Shown piece by piece: positions 46,801-53,562 of a stretch of DNA of 64,000 nt. Both the position numbers and the translations under genes were made by a program. Source of the stretch: Dallia pectoralis (taxonomy: Eukaryota > Chordata > Actinopteri > Esociformes > Umbridae). The stretch covers positions 16,630,705 through 16,694,704 of the forward strand of contig CM055728.1 in the NCBI GenBank assembly GCA_029465975.1, read 5' to 3'. Positions within the stretch are counted from its first letter, which is position 1. Each line of letters begins with the position of its first letter. The notes beneath the pieces were generated by a model. That model searched no databases. It had not been told where the DNA came from and was given only the letters and a program-made list of their open reading frames with translations.

Positions 46801-49800
46801 CAATACACACTGATACTGTATTGTATATATAACAATACACACTGATACTGTTTATAACAATACACACTGATACTGTATTGTATATATAACAATACACACT
46901 GATACTGTTTATAACAATACACACTGATACTGTATTGTATATATAACAATACACACTGATACTGTTTATAACAATACACACTGATACTGTATTGTATATA
47001 TAACAATACACACTGATACTGTTTATAACAATACACACTGATACTGTATTGTATATATAACAATACACACTGATACTGTTTATAACAATACACACTGATA
47101 CTGTATTGTATATATAACAATACACACTGATACTGTTTATAACAATACACACTGATACTGTATTGTATATATAACAATACACACTGATACTGTTTATAAC
47201 AATACACACTGATACTGTTTATAACAATACACACTGATACTGTATTGTATATATAACAATACACACTGTAACTGTATATAACAATACACAGTAATACTGT
47301 AAGTAACAACATACATGGGGTTGTGGAAGGGTTCAGAAATGGGCAGGGTCTATTCTATCCTGGCTTTAAGGGTAGGTTACCTTAGGCCAGGACAGGGAAG
47401 AGCTTTGAACAAGGCTGAGCAGTAGTAGCCCTCCCGCAGAGCTGGGTTGGCCAAACATCAGAGGTTGCAGAACAAAGAGCTGGGGTATGGATGTGAGGCT
47501 TAAGCATGGCCAGTATCATGATCTTGTAGAGGATATGTAAGCTAAAACTGGAAGCCAGTGCAGTGAGCGAAATTGCTGGGTGACATGAGAGAACCTGGGA
47601 CAGTAAAGTTGCTATAGGTTGGACACCAGGATCACACCAGGCTGACAACAGTGTTCTGGATAAGTTGCAGGGGTTTCATGGGACAGGGAGTAAACTCAAC
47701 CATTAGTTGGTGGTTAACCTCCAGACAAACATTTACCATAACAGGTTATAGTTTTGTTAATATTTTTCTAATTCATGAATTAATTTAAAATTATTCTGCC
47801 CAATTTTGTGATGTCCTATTACAAGTTCAGACTTTGACTTATCACAGCAACACTCTGTGGACTTAGAAGAGTAGTAGATCAAGAAATGGGGAATCAGAGA
47901 TATACCTCTTATTAGAAGCTCTTCTGTATCTTTTCACACTAATCCCTGAACCAGGATGTTCACCATCTCTGAGGAAACACTTGATAATGACCTCAGCTTG
48001 TTGGCATTAAGTCTGAAATGCTGCCCCAACCTCCCTCAGCATTGAAAACAGTACTACCCCACCCATTGTGCGGACTGGCTGTGACACACCCTGTTGTAGT
48101 AATGTCTTACACGGTTATTTCCTGACCTTTCTTATTTAGGTCTCAGATAGGGGAGACCACAGACACATTGAATCGTCTGGAGGGAGACCTGACCAGTGTC
48201 CAGAACAGTAACGTTGATGCCAGTAATGAGCTCAGTGCCCTGGAGAGAGAGGCCAAGGAGCTGAATCTGACCTCAGATCAGCTCCACCGACAACTAGACA
48301 TCCTCAAGAACTCCAACTTCCTGGGTGAGCAGAAACGTCCTTTTTTCGGTCTCCCATTACTTTCAGTATTAATGTGTCATTCTTATGATCTTGCCGGTCT
48401 CTTTGCTCCAGGTGCATATGACAGCATCCGCGTCTCCTATAACAAGTCCCGCGACGCTGAGCGACGTGCCAACCAATCCACTACCACCACACCCTGCACT
48501 GTCAGCCAATCAGCGGACACACGCCGGAAGACAGAACACCTCATCTCTGCCAAGAAGGATGAATTCAACCGCAAGAATGCAGCCAACAAGCGAGCACTAG
48601 GGGACCTCAGTGCTAAAGCCCAGACTCTGGACATGAAGAAGATCAACGAGAAGGTAAAGCGGGCATCATCAATGCCTGTTAGGATTAAACACATTAGATA
48701 GCACAAGACGAGAATGTGAGTTCAGGCAAAGTTATGCGTTAATCTGACGTTCTTTCCCCGACTCTCTTCTACTAGGTCTGTGGGGTCCCTAACAATGGCC
48801 CTTGTGCAGAGAGCCCTTGCGGAGGGGCAGGTTGCCGCGACGACGAGGGTAACAAGCACTGCGGAGGCTTGAACTGTAATGGCGCTGTAGCAAGGGCCGA
48901 CAACGCCCTGACGGAGTCCAAACGAGCAGAGAAACAGCTGAACAAAGCCATGAGGGAGGTGGAGGAGCTTTTCCACAAGGTCAGTGACAACAACCCGATT
49001 GGTCTGTTTGCGCGTCTGTCAAAGCCTATTGGTCTGGCGATAAACACTCCAAGGCCCGGTACCTGGTTGTTGGGAAACGCTGACCAACAGTGTTAAGGTC
49101 CTTGATTCTCCATGATTCTCTGTATCCCTCTGCTTCTTAGGTGGCAGATGCCAAGTCCAAGGCAGAGGAGGCGAAGGGCAAAGCTCAGGCAGCTCTCGAA
49201 AAAGCAACTAACACCAAGAACAAGGTTGAGCGTTCCAACAACGACCTGCGGGACCTCATAAAGCAGATCCGGGATTTCCTAATGCGTAAGTGGCTACGAA
49301 CAGCAGACAAACAGGAAATGGGACCGCGCAGAATCATGACGACCATAATTAAGCAGGAACTGTCAATTTATGTAAAAAATCCCCATGGGGTTCTGAATAT
49401 GTTTTCTGTCTCCTTGAAGAGGAGGGTGCTGATCCAGACAGCATTGAGATGGTGGCTAACCGTGTCCTGGAGCTTTCCATCCCAGCGTCACCACAACAAA
49501 TCAAACATCTGGCAGAGGAGATCAAGGAGCGGGTCCGAAGCCTCTCCAATGTAGATGCTATTCTGAAACAGACACAGGACGATGTGCGCAAAGCAGAGCA
49601 GCTGCTGAAGGAGGCCAAGAAAGCTAGGTGTGTGTAATTCATGCTTGATTGGATGAGATAGAGGTCAAATGTAGAAGAGTGGACCATCCGAGGCCACAGA
49701 AGGTTATTGGTTTAAGCGGTATTAAATGAATGGTCAAGCAAAAGAAAAAACAACTATTCTAAATGCTTTTCTGTTGTGTAGGAATCGAGCAGAGCAGGTC

Positions 49801-50916
49801 AAATCCACAGCGGAAACAGTTAAACAAGCACTTCAGGATGCCAAGACGGCACAGGCTGCAGCGGAGAAGGCCATACAGAGGGCGAGGGTTGACATCGGGA
49901 AAACGGAGGAGCGGCTAGCACAGGTGCTTACCAAATGAGCACTCACTGCATACTGTGTGATGTGATGAGGGGACCAAAAGACAACCCTAATGCGTTTGCT
50001 CTGCTCTTAGATCGAGTCTGAGACCTCCAGCAGTGAACTTGACCTGAATAATGCCATGGACCGTCTTGGCAACCTTGGTCGGGAGATTCATGCTCTGAAA
50101 CTCAAACGTGCCAACAACAGCGTGGCAGCAGCTAGAGCTGAGGAGACTGCCACTATGGCACGAGACAAAGCCACTGAGGCCAAGCAGGTGTGTGCGTGTT
50201 CGTTTCACTGTACGTGCGTGGAGCAAAGCGTTTTTGAACAGATTATAAAACAAGTCAAAGTTCCAAAAATGTGGTCTGAATGTGTTTGTGTGTTGTGTTT
50301 TTGTGTGTATTTGTAGCTTTAATACCGTATCTGTCACTGATTGTGCTGTGTTTTTCCTTTTAGATATTAGATGGTGAGCTGACAGATAAGTATCACACAG
50401 TGCAGGAGTTGGTAGACAGGAAAGCTAAGACTGTCCAGGAGGCCAAAAAGAAGGCAGAGCGCCTGAGAAATGAAGCCAAGGACCTACTGAAGGACGCCCA
50501 GAACAAGCTCCACCGACTAGCAGGTGTGTGGGAGGCGCCCTTGAGGGAACTGAGATTCCTTTGTTTTAGGATAGCATTGCATTAAACACAAGCTAATATT
50601 GTAGAACATCCATGGCAATATTGCCATCTTGTGGATAAAAAGTGTCACTGTATTGTGTGAATTTGTTTGACGATGGCGTACTCAAACCATAGCGCTAAAA
50701 GCTCCATGTCAGGTTGCCAGTTGTGGTTATTCTAACTACAAACATTAAAATACAAACATAATATACTGTATATCCACAGATCTAGAGAAAGACTATGAGG
50801 ACAACCAGAAAACATTGGAGGGCAAAGCTCGGCAGCTGGACGGCCTAGAAGACAAAATGAAGGCTATTCTTAATGACATCAACAAGCAGATCCAAATCTA
50901 CAACACCTGTCAGTAA
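21464..50916 (+). CDS. lamb2: Laminin beta-2 chain
   Basis: Beta-2 chain of basement membrane laminins (in mammals prominent at neuromuscular synapse and kidney filter; LN domain polymerises, coil I trimerises). Exon lists are in the domain entries below. The candidate first exon 21464-21500 plus 32 exons total 5346 nt, 1781 aa; human LAMB2 is 1798. Approximate layout: signal 1-20, LN to 268, LE1-5 269-538, IV-B 539-762, LE6-13 763-1177, coil II 1178-1391, knob 1392-1427, coil I 1428-1781. Beta-2 identity rests on GSCYPATGDLLVGR, FGDWDRVVQDLA, NFLGAYDSIR, EGADPDSIEMVA and the C-terminus IQIYNTCQ, which match LAMB2 better than LAMB1. The usp19 neighbour supports this through synteny. Stop TAA at 50914-50916. 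Confidence 0.95.
22140..22380. mobile_element. Decayed fish interspersed repeat
   Basis: The segment with GTCACAAAGTGCTTTTACA, GGCTAGGAAAAACTC and TGGCCAGTCCTTTTCTGGCT resembles, from memory, an abundant repeat of salmonid and pike genomes. Related decayed sequence may continue towards 23600 (for example GGAACTGATTGATAGATATG at 22579). Class not determined. Confidence 0.5.
24954..25130 (+). mobile_element. Tc1-like transposon terminal fragment
   Basis: CAGTGGATCTAAAAAGTCTA followed by CACACCCCTGTTAAAATGCC and the subterminal CAGAACTTTTTGCACCTTTA match, from memory, the tip of a common fish Tc1/mariner family. No transposase region follows. A second tip of the same family in reverse orientation lies at 46041-46147. 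Confidence 0.7.
26795..27035. repeat. 34-bp minisatellite
   Basis: Seven copies of a unit containing GGTTCTCCATGCGGACTGAC and AGACCCCAGTCCCT. The intact minus-strand frames are repeat artefacts with a 102-nt period. Confidence 0.9.
27737..36945 (+). CDS. lamb2: lamb2 exons: LN domain and start of LE1
   Basis: Exons 27737-27906, 28081-28216, 30868-30941, 31210-31398, 31590-31653 and 36746-36945. They encode GCTHGSCYPATGDLLVGREK, the WWQSENG segment, VYVQLDLEAEFHFTHLIMIF, RPAAMVIERSADFG, CESRYSDIEPSTEGEVIYR and ITNLRVNFTKLHTLGDNLLD, collinear with the vertebrate LAMB2 LN domain. The LN domain mediates polymerisation with alpha and gamma short arms. LE1 begins at CFCYGHASEC near residue 269. 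The 5.1-kb intron between 31653 and 36746 is packed with mobile elements and arrays. The donor at 27907 opens a GT microsatellite. Confidence 0.95.
28217..30867. other. lamb2 intron with GA tracts and a 20-bp array
   Basis: No exon seen. GA-rich tracts occur at about 28470-28570 and 28835-28860. A 20-bp minisatellite at 29795-30200 (about 20 copies of AGTAGCTAGTCTTCCTGAGG) is the main structure. Confidence 0.85.
30965..31165. repeat. 40-bp tandem repeat x5
   Basis: Five copies of a unit with GACAGCGTGTTACATCCACG and TTGCATATGACTTTGTTCTA, ending about 45 bp before the acceptor of exon 31210. Confidence 0.9.
31737..33160 (+). mobile_element. Tc1-like element remnant interrupted by its own minisatellite
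   Basis: The left end (ACTGGTCAGCCGAAACATTA at 31741-31760) resembles the terminal repeat of a fish Tc1-like family. A frame from 31918 reads MARQLGQMVSETARLVWCSR, the helix-turn-helix region of the transposase. A 36-bp array then intervenes, and after it the element seems to resume (TGGTCCAAGGAGAGGACAAA, ATGGGCGCCCAAGGCTCATC). No catalytic domain or right end is seen. It is an inactive fragment lying in the lamb2 intron. Confidence 0.75.
31968..33091. repeat. 36-bp minisatellite inside the Tc1-like remnant
   Basis: About 31 copies of a 36-bp unit (GTCCCGGTCAGCAGTGGTGA, then GTACCTACTGACAGTG). As 36 is a multiple of three, long frames stay open on both strands (426 and 225 codons); they are not genes. 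Variants include ACCAG for GCAG and CAGACAG for CTGACAG. Confidence 0.95.
33161..34099. other. lamb2 intron, no feature except a TC tract
   Basis: Mostly unique AT-rich sequence; a (TC)n run lies at about 33743-33782. I see no exon. Confidence 0.6.
34120..34375. repeat. 16-17-bp minisatellite
   Basis: About 15 copies of AGTAGGAGATCCCCCC with variants (GAAGATCCTCCC, AATCCCT). Larger blocks such as AGATCCTCCCCAATCCCT recur near 34180 and 34300. Confidence 0.9.
34661..35145 (+). mobile_element. 5S-rRNA-derived SINE (SINE3-type)
   Basis: The head resembles the 3' two thirds of 5S rRNA (GAAGCTAAGCAGGGCTGAGC and TGGATGGGAGACC, the internal promoter region). The body contains GATGAGATGTTAAACCGAGG, and the tail TAGAACAGCGCTATATAAAT ends in an ATT-rich run, as in SINEs mobilised by L2/CR1-like LINEs. 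It appears nearly full length and lies in the same strand as lamb2. It is not a functional 5S gene because the body and tail are unrelated to 5S. Confidence 0.85.
35560..35745. repeat. 13-bp CT-rich minisatellite
   Basis: About 14 copies of CTGCTCCTCACCC, with G for A variants (CTCGCCC). Confidence 0.9.
35985..36625 (+). mobile_element. Decayed Tc1-like transposase fragment
   Basis: Collinear, from memory, with the N-terminal half of fish Tc1-like transposases: GGATCCATCATTGTAAAATG, GGTCTTGGTCAAGGTGGTGA, CATCAGGC-like TCACTCAGGCTTTAGTGGTG, AGATGGAAGCCACTTCTGAG, and CGGCTGAATGCCAAACATTA. It has frame breaks and ends about 120 bp before lamb2 exon 36746. No catalytic C-terminal half and no clear right inverted repeat are seen. 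Confidence 0.75.
36746..40563 (+). CDS. lamb2: lamb2 exons: LE modules 1-5
   Basis: Exons 36746-36945 (shared with LN), 37087-37207, 37787-37975, 38340-38519, 39468-39580, 40258-40337 and 40428-40563. Motifs include HNTNGLNCELCDHFYHDMPW, CHFDMAVYLATGNTSGGVCD, GQCRCKDHVEGPRCDKCKMG, CFCKRQVTGRSCDQCL and CDCDVGGA. The last exon crosses into IV-B (GHFFMFLDYYTYEAE). Exon 37787 ends after TGTGTGG at 37975 because that donor alone gives phase 1 for CC-TGT in the next exon; four copies of this donor follow. Exon 40258 ends at CCA before GTGCGT; the nearby TGC/gtaaca would break the frame. Confidence 0.92.
37212..37700. repeat. 29-bp minisatellite
   Basis: About 16 almost identical copies of TCATATGTCCTACACACCAT plus AACATTATG, starting a few bases after the donor of exon 37087-37207. 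Confidence 0.95.
37954..38122. repeat. 34-bp x5 repeat carrying a splice donor
   Basis: Copies begin at 37954, 37988, 38022, 38056 and 38090. Each includes the last 22 exon bases and the GTGAGTAC donor of lamb2 exon 37787-37975. The last two copies read TGTGTGC before GTGAGT. Confidence 0.95.
38552..39352. repeat. 24-bp minisatellite with 120-bp higher order
   Basis: About 33 copies of TCTTGTGCTTCCTAACACCT plus ATCC. Units differ mainly at one base (GCTTCC or GTTTCC). The variants follow C-C-T-C-T for four rounds and then partly, giving a 120-bp higher-order repeat. Being a multiple of three, the unit gives long open frames on both strands that are not genes. Confidence 0.95.
40187..40250. 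repeat. CTGT/CTGC tetranucleotide tract at an acceptor
   Basis: A (CTGT/CTGC)n run ends 7 bp before the AG of lamb2 exon 40258 and probably supplies its pyrimidine tract. A (TA)n run is at about 40024-40042. Confidence 0.85.
40657..41755 (+). CDS. lamb2: lamb2 exons: domain IV-B
   Basis: Exons 40657-40815, 41118-41245, 41331-41448 and 41563-41755. They carry ATWTGTGFAKVPEGSSVEFL, NVPYSMEYDLLIRYETQ, WPEVRVAIVRPGP, a CGNTIPADDQ segment, SVCLERGVSYTFKFEFSRFL and SYERYRCHEGAK. The acceptor of 41118 (GACTGTTAG) has a poor pyrimidine tract, but phase and protein alignment support it. Intron phases match the lamb2l exons at 3259-6009. Confidence 0.92.
41847..45895 (+). CDS. lamb2: lamb2 exons: LE modules 6-13 and start of coil II
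   Basis: Exons 41847-41990, 42495-42726, 42810-42979, 44496-44720, 45002-45219, 45306-45402 and 45523-45895. Eight-Cys modules are shown by GGQCRCRPNVIGRRCDQCAP, CPCRPGAFGQRCDGCQAGHW, GSRCEECAPGYFGNPSQPGG and CPNTNGLACDHC-type patterns. The last exon closes LE13 (CARGFSGQFPNC) and opens coil II at FGDWDRVVQDLAVRTKSLSE. Five of these seven exons have exactly the same length as in lamb2l (144, 232, 225, 97 and 373 nt). Confidence 0.93.
42980..44495. other. lamb2 intron without notable content
   Basis: About 1.5 kb of apparently unique sequence between LE exons. No exon, array or recognisable mobile element was seen. Confidence 0.6.
44740..44955. repeat. 39-bp tandem repeat x5
   Basis: Five copies of a unit containing ATAACCGGCAATGTAGAATG and ATGGTTGGAGAAAAACATT, in the short intron between exons 44496-44720 and 45002-45219. 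Confidence 0.9.
45905..47310. repeat. Two-unit (25 + 32 bp) array with 456-bp higher order
   Basis: Alternating units AACAATACACACTGATACTG+TTTAT (25 bp) and AACAATACACACTGATACTG+TATTGTATATAT (32 bp) give a 57-bp dimer. Irregular spots (two short or two long units in a row) recur 456 bp apart, 8 x 57, and the 148-codon minus-strand frames at 46307-46753 and 46763-47209 encode the same peptide. The array starts almost at the donor of exon 45523-45895 and is split at its left by a Tc1-like tip. Confidence 0.93.
46041..46147 (-). mobile_element. Tc1-like terminal fragment, reverse orientation
   Basis: Read on the minus strand it starts TACAGCCGATATGAAAAGTC and continues with AAGATAAATCATGTCAGAAC and CCACCTATAACGTGAACAAT, matching the tip at 24954 apart from two internal deletions. 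It sits between the first few units and the main body of the 25/32-bp array. Confidence 0.75.
47311..48139. other. lamb2 intron, unique
   Basis: No exon or repeat array recognised; the segment 47340-47690 (GACAGGGAAGAGCTTTG, GTTCTGGATAAGTTGCAGGG) may be a decayed interspersed repeat, but I cannot name it. Confidence 0.4.
48140..50916 (+). CDS. lamb2: lamb2 exons: coil II, Cys knob, coil I, C-terminus
   Basis: Exons 48140-48324, 48412-48653 (coil II), 48776-48979 (knob, VCG to CNG with six Cys), then coil I 49141-49285, 49420-49627, 49782-49923, 50011-50187, 50364-50523 and 50780-50916. Diagnostic stretches are NFLGAYDSIRVSYNKSRDAE, CGGAGCRDDEG, VLELSIPASPQQIKHLAEEI, LKLKRANNSVAAARAEETA and the terminal IQIYNTCQ. 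Heptad-rich coil I joins alpha and gamma chains, and the penultimate Cys is expected to form the interchain disulphide. Coil I has only one N-x-S/T sequon. Introns are short and mostly repeat-free, unlike the 5' half. Confidence 0.95.
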
Positions 50917-51436
50917 AAGCGAGGGCTTGACTGGTCAAACCAAGACTCACTGCTGACAACAATTCTGCGTTTCTCATGTAGCCAAATTCAAATCTTTCGT
51001 TGACCGATCAGAATTGCTCTGAAAAAAGATCATGTGAAGAGATCTGATGTGACCGTTTGAAGGATCAGTTATTGAAAAATATATATATAACGATTGGTCC
51101 ACCTGTGTGAATGCAGCCTTTGTGAAATGACTACTGTTTACCCTGCTGGCCTGGACAACAGGGGTAATCAACTCTAGCCCTTGAAGCCAGTTCCATTTTC
51201 ATTGTAACCACCTACTCCGATTCTAATTTAGACCTGGAACATCAGATGGGTCTAATTAATGATGATGTAGAACAGAAACGGCAAGCTCCAGCCCTCGTAG
51301 GGTAGGAGTTGAATACACTCCTGTATAGTATGCTCTCTAGTGGGGAGTAAGGCACATAGGTGCCTGCCAGACTACACTGTTTAATCATGCTAATTGTGAG
51401 ATTTTCAATGTATTACTTTGTGACATTCAGCTAAAG

Positions 51437-51442
51437 AATAAA
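51437..51442 (+). terminator. lamb2: Probable lamb2 polyadenylation signal
   Basis: AATAAA in AAAGAATAAAGGCTCC, 521 bp after the lamb2 stop. It is the first clear canonical hexamer in a suitable context before usp19. Confidence 0.55.
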
Positions 51443-51899
51443 GGCTCCATTACTTGATGATTCATAAATCAGTTGTCATGTTTTCTGCCACAATAACACA
51501 ACAAATGCCTAAAATAGCTTATGAATAGGCCTACATTCGTTTCAGTAAACAATTAATACATGTTGTTGTGCATACCGCACTCATAACTGGTAGAAAGTGA
51601 TTGTTTTCGTAATTGAGAGAACTGTTTAAAGGATACCTTAAATAAAAGGTTATGTCTTTGTAAATGTATATTGTGTTACAATACCATACACACAAACATG
51701 CATTGCAGATGCAACCGTGTGAAGATGCAACAGGGCGAAGAGGCAACAGGGCGAAGAGGCAACCTCAAAAATGGATGGCAACAATTTTCCAAAATACATT
51801 TTCAATTCAATAACAATAATAAACATTTCTAACTAAATAAATTCCATGTTTGCATGGTCTTTCACCTGTCGAACCTGTAGTACCAACAAAGAACAAGTG

Positions 51900-52275
51900 G
51901 TCACGTGGTATCTACAACGCTGCCTTCAGGAAGTGGGGAGTCTTCACGGAGTGGGTTTCGGTTTCTCCAAACAAAGTGCGAGTCATTGCGCGAGTGTGGG
52001 TGATGAGGTACAGGTTGGAGTGATATACCGAATTCTTGTTCTTTACCGGTCACTTGGTTCATACGCGGACTATGTAAGAAATGGGTCCTGGGTAACGAGA
52101 ATCTTCGAGAATAACCGGAGGGTTTCGATTCCGACTAGGCAGACCGGAGGCCCGTGGCGGCATCAATAAGCTCAGCGAGAACTGACTGAAGACGCACTGA
52201 ACGGACGCACCCGGCCATTGTTGTGTGCCGAAAGACCGGGATATTACGAGAACTCAATTACACTAGACGTTTGGT
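51900..52275 (+). promoter_or_regulatory. usp19: Probable usp19 promoter and non-coding first exon
   Basis: CpG content rises here (GTCATTGCGCGAGTG, GAAGACGCACTGAACGGACG, CACCCGGCC). A potential donor (TTTG/gtaggt at about 52271) could end a 5' untranslated exon joined to the acceptor before 53420. No TATA box is evident. Inference from composition and position only. Confidence 0.4.
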
Positions 52276-52469
52276 AGGTATTATTAACACATTATCATGC
52301 GATGTTGTTTGTACATTTCATAATTCAAGAGGTAATCTGTCTGTGCAACGTTATTGTTTGTTTAACCGTAGCTTGTCAACCTAATATACGGTTGCTACCT
52401 TAGTTAGCTAGCAAACTAAAGCTAGTTATTTTCTAGCTAGCCATCTTGCGATGCTAACTGTTGTTATCT

Positions 52470-52690
52470 GAACTGACGTTCGCTTATTAGCCAAACGACT
52501 ACACAAGTTAGCACTGCTTTAGCTGACGTTAGTTTATTAGCCAAATAACTACATATGTTAGTACTGGTGTAGCTGACGTTAGCTTATTAGCCAAATAACT
52601 ACACAAGTTAGCACTGCTGTAGATGACGTTAGTTTATTAGCCAAATAACTACACAAGTTAGCACTGCTCTAGCTGACGTTAAGTTGTTTA
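52470..52690. repeat. 50-bp tandem repeat x4 with TGACGT in each unit
   Basis: Four imperfect copies containing GCTGACGTTAGTTTATTAGC and AAATAACTACACAAGTTAGC, in the presumed first intron of usp19. The TGACGTT motif recurs five times, counting the flanks. Confidence 0.9.
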
Positions 52691-53562
52691 GACGGTGAAA
52701 TCGAGGTTGACACCCATGCCAGTGGTCATGCCGCCCGGTTGCTATGTTGATTTGTCTGATAACTGAATAAATTAATTGGCCAATGATAGTTTAGAGCCTA
52801 GTTGCTATTGAACTTATTGTTGCATGCTAACACATTATGTAGTTAGCCGTACAGTCAGTAGCTACCTAACCTGCCGCATGAACGTGACGCAATTGTATCG
52901 ATAACGTCAGGGACATTATTTTGATGTTTGTTAAGCCACATGTATTTTGTAAAGTGGTCCATTAACCGCAACCTATAATGGTAAACGTTACTAAGTAAGA
53001 TGAAGATATAGATGTGGTATGTTGTTTGCCAGACTTTTTCCACCAAGACGAAGTTAACTGTGTATTGTTGTGGGAAAAAAACAGGAACGTTTGCATTTAA
53101 CGTGAAGCGTTAATGACACAACTTGTTAGTAAAATCTAATTGATATGCGGCTGGAAATGTTTGTATTGTATTAGTTCTGCGACTGAGGAGATTTACAGTT
53201 TACACTGTGTCCAGTTTAATAAGGCTTGTGAAATTGTACATTCATGTAAATTGCAGAGTGATTTAGTTGTGCATTCATTCTAACGGCCTGATTTAGAGGG
53301 CTGAACCATTAGGCTTGAATAGCCTACTGCATAACACAGATAACTTAGGTATGTGCAACACTTCTTGTACGGCAACACTCATCATTTCATATTTGTCGTT
53401 ACACTTTACTCTTCCCAGACCCCGTGATTCTGTTCTGGGAGAGTTCTGATCGGATACATCGCCAAGATAGCTGGCTCAGGTAGGAAGCGGCACACCTCAG
53501 AACCAGACCCCAGCAGCAGTGACGCCAGCGACGGGCAGCCCGTGAGTGCCAAGTGCCTGAAG

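Noticed and set aside
46134..47312. 392-codon minus-strand frame
   Set aside because: Read-through of the 25/32-bp array.
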